Origin: Sepiola atlantica
Lineage: Eukaryota > Mollusca > Cephalopoda > Sepiida > Sepiolidae
Assembly: GCA_963556195.1 (NCBI GenBank)
Contig: CAUVYP010001208.1
Location: 1,984,001-2,048,000, forward strand
DNA length: 64,000 nt
Reading direction: 5' to 3'
Position numbers and translations under genes: made by a program. Position 1 is the first letter of the stretch. Each line of letters begins with the position of its first letter. Of the stretch, positions 61,749 to 64,000 are shown piece by piece. A model generated the notes under the pieces. That model saw nothing but the letters and a program-made list of their open reading frames with translations, ran no database searches and was not told where the DNA came from.

Positions 61749-63424
61749 TTAGCGCGTTTTAAAGTTGATATCGCTTTTGTTTATAACTTCCACATTTATT
61801 CGAATTGTGCCACGAAACTTTGCAGACAGTCGTGGAGACACATTTTCTACTGAAGTACCAAGTTTCAGAAGTGCAGCTTATGTACTGCCGGAGATATGTC
61901 GATACAAACTGAATACGCAAAACATCAACAAAATTTAGCGCGTTTTAAAGTTGATATCGCTTTTGTTTATAACTTCCACATTTATTCGAATTGTGCAACG
62001 AAACTTTGCAGACAGTCTCGAATAGGCCCTTTCTACTGAAGTACCAAGTTTCAGAAGTGCAGCTCTTGTACTGGCGGAGATATGTCGATACAAACTGAAT
62101 ACGCAAAACATCAACAACATTATGCGCGTTTTAAAGTTGATATCGCTTTTGTTTATAACTTCCACATTTATTCGAATTGTGCAACGAAACTTTGCAGACA
62201 GTCTCGAATAGGCCATTTCTACTGAAGTACCAAGTTTCAGAAGTGCAGCTTTTGTATTGCTGGAGATATGTCGATACAAACTGAATACGCAAAACATCAA
62301 CAAAATTTAGCGCGTTTTAAAGTTGATATCGCTTTTGTTTATAACTTCCACATTTATTCGAATTGTGCAACGAAACTTTGAAGACAGTCTCGAATAGGCC
62401 CTTTCTACTGAAGTACCAAGTTTCAGAAGTGCAGCTCTTGTACTGCCGGAGATATGTCGATACAAACTGAATACGCAAAAACTCTCCCCAAAATTAAGCG
62501 CGTTTTAAAGTTGATATCGCTTTTGTTTATAACTTCCACATTTATTCGAATTGTGCAACGAAACTTTGCAGACAGTCTCGAATAGGCCTTTTCTACTGAA
62601 GTACCAAGTTTCAGAAGTGCAGCTCTTGAACTGCCAGAGATATGTCGATACAAACTGAATACGCAAAACATCAACAAAATTTAGCGCGTTTTAATGTTGA
62701 TATCGCTTTTGTTTATAACTTCCACATTTATTCGAATTGTGCAACGAAACTTTGCAGACAGTCGCGGAGACACATTTTCCACTGAAGTACCAAGTTTCAG
62801 AAGTGCAGCTCTTGTACTGCCGGAGATATGTCGATACAAACTGAATACGCAAAACATCAACAAAATTTAGCGCGTTTTAAAGTTGATATCGCTTTTGTTT
62901 ATAACTTCCACATTTATTCGAATTGTGCAACGAAACTTTGCAGACCGTCGTGGAGACACATTTTCTACTGAAGTACCAAGTTTCAGAAGTGCAGCTTATG
63001 TACTGCCGGAGATATGTCGATACAAACTGAATACGCAAAACATCAACAAAATTTAGCGCGTTTTAAAGTTGATATCGCTTTTGTTTATAACTTCCACATT
63101 TATTCGAATTGTGCAACGAAACTTTGCAGACAGTCTCGAATAGGCTCTTTCTACTAAAGTACCAAGTTTCAGAAGTGCAGCTTGTGTACTGCCGGAGATA
63201 TGTCGATACAAACTGAATACGCAAAACATCAACAAAATTTAGCGCATTTTAAAGTGGATATCGCTTTTGTTTATAACTTCCACATTTATTCGAATTGTGC
63301 AACGAAACTTTGCAGACAGTCGGGGAGACACATTTCCTACTGAAGTACTAAGTTTCAGAAGTGCAGATCTTGTACTGCCGGAGATATGTCGATACAAACT
63401 GAATACGCAAAACATCAACAAAAT
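61749..63424 (+). repeat. Third, partial copy of the 22-monomer unit
   Basis: Matches 57096-58771 at offset 4653 over nine monomers, including the actctcccc junction (62482-62489), ccgtcgtgg near 62944, gcttgtg near 63180 and the gggg monomer. It is more diverged than the first two: gcgcattttaaagtgg near 63242 for agaccattttaaagtgg, tggcggag near 62073, ttctactg for ttctaatg near 62960, and ttttaatg near 62690. Confidence 0.87.
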
Positions 63425-64000
63425 TTAGCGCGTTTTAAAGTTGATACCGCTTTTGTTTATAACTTCCACATTTATTCGAATTGTGCAACAAAACTTTGCA
63501 GACAGTCTCGAATAGGCCTTTTCTACTGAAGTACCAAGTTTCAGAAGTGCAGCTCTTGTACTGCCGGAGATATATCGATACACACTGAATACGCAAAACA
63601 TCAACAAAATTTAGCGCGTTTTAAAGTTGATATCGCTTTAGTGTATAACTTCCACATTTATTCGAATTGTGCAACGAAACTTTGCAGACAGTCTCGAATA
63701 GGCTTTTTCTACTGAAGTACCAAGTTTCAGAAGTGCAGCTTTTGTACTGCCGGAGATATGTCGATACAAACTGAATACGCAAAACATCAACAACATTTAG
63801 CGCGTTTTAAAGTTGATATCGCTTTTGTTTATAACTTCCACATTTATTCGAATTGTGCAACGAAACTTTGCAGACAGTCGCGTGGACATATTTTCTACTT
63901 AAGTACAAAGTTTCAGAAGTGCAGCTTATGTACTGCCGGAGATATTTCGATACAAACTGAATACGCAAAACATCAACAAAATTTAGCGCGTTTTAAAGTT
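63425..64000 (+). repeat. Right-edge monomers, hybrid and return to the trio family
   Basis: The monomer at 63425-63610 starts with gataccg and acaaaactttg, as at 54675, but ends atatcgatacacac, as at 51882. It is therefore a hybrid of two families. It is followed by gctttagtgtataac with ggctttttc and a cgcgtggacatatt type B with cttaagtac, matching 52068-52439. The array runs off the window in perfect phase. Confidence 0.8.

Larger units (their letters stand above)
1..64000. repeat. 186-bp satellite DNA array filling the window
   Basis: Every part of the window is a direct tandem copy of one 186-bp unit; landmarks such as gatatcgctttt, attcgaattgtgc and tactgccggag recur once per period throughout. 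There are about 343 full copies plus a 158-bp partial copy at the left edge, all in the same orientation. Small indels (+1 in the gtttgctac variant, +2 in the actctcccc variant, rare losses) account for the excess over an exact multiple of 186. No foreign sequence interrupts it and neither array end is reached. Long homogeneous arrays of 150-200 bp monomers are typical of eukaryotic centromeric or pericentromeric heterochromatin; that location is inferred, not shown. I do not recognise the satellite family. Confidence 0.98.

Noticed and set aside
1..64000. CRISPR array or bacterial repeat region
   Set aside because: There are no short repeats separated by unique spacers; the whole 186-bp unit is repeated and divergence is scattered, with no cas-like genes.
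1..64000. Transposable element internal repeats or a rolling-circle element
   Set aside because: No terminal repeats, target-site duplications, reverse transcriptase or transposase reading frames were seen, and no unit other than the 186-bp monomer and its multiples occurs.
1..64000. Telomeric or simple-sequence repeats
   Set aside because: No run of TTAGG, TTAGGG or TTTAGGG units and no microsatellite tract longer than a few units is present.

Overview
The whole window is one uninterrupted, head-to-tail satellite DNA array. The basic repeat is 186 bp. About 343 complete copies follow a 158-bp partial copy at the left edge, and the last copy ends at base 64000, so the array continues past both ends. 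I see no credible protein gene, RNA gene, transposon, inverted copy or unique-sequence spacer. Translatable stretches exist only because 186 is a multiple of 3 and the same frames recur; they are repeat artefacts and are not annotated as genes. The host is very probably a eukaryote, and pericentromeric or centromeric heterochromatin is the natural setting. The species cannot be named from the sequence. By hand count the consensus is about 38% GC with 9 CpGs (observed/expected about 1.3). The lack of CpG decay fits a host with little germline CpG methylation, such as many insects, or a very recently homogenised array.

Most of each monomer is nearly invariant, but one 12-bp window (monomer positions 66-77, counting the GATATC as position 1) exists in two equal-length states. 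Type A reads tctcgaataggccc and type B reads tcgcggagacacat. A and B usually alternate, giving a 372-bp dimeric rhythm. Smaller sub-variants give each monomer an identity, so higher-order repeats (HORs) can be read by eye.

Layout: bases 1-22 kb are a mosaic of HOR blocks related at offsets of 4096, 5400, 7633 and 12660 bp, with local tandem duplications of 1304, 931 and 745 bp. Bases 22.5-27.1 kb hold a dimer duplication followed by a clear 6-mer (1116 bp) HOR. Bases 27-52 kb are built around a recurring monomer trio spaced 5.58-5.77 kb apart, with local 4-mer (745 bp), 7-mer (1303 bp) and 14-mer (2606 bp) duplications. Bases 52.6-63.4 kb hold an 11-mer (about 2048 bp) HOR nested in a 22-mer (4097 bp) unit, whose second copy lacks exactly one monomer. 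The last 0.6 kb returns to the 27-52 kb family.

No genes act together here. What the sequence records is repeated unequal exchange or amplification at many scales, with breakpoints in register with the 186-bp unit. Block identities were judged by reading, not by alignment, and block edges are given to the nearest monomer.
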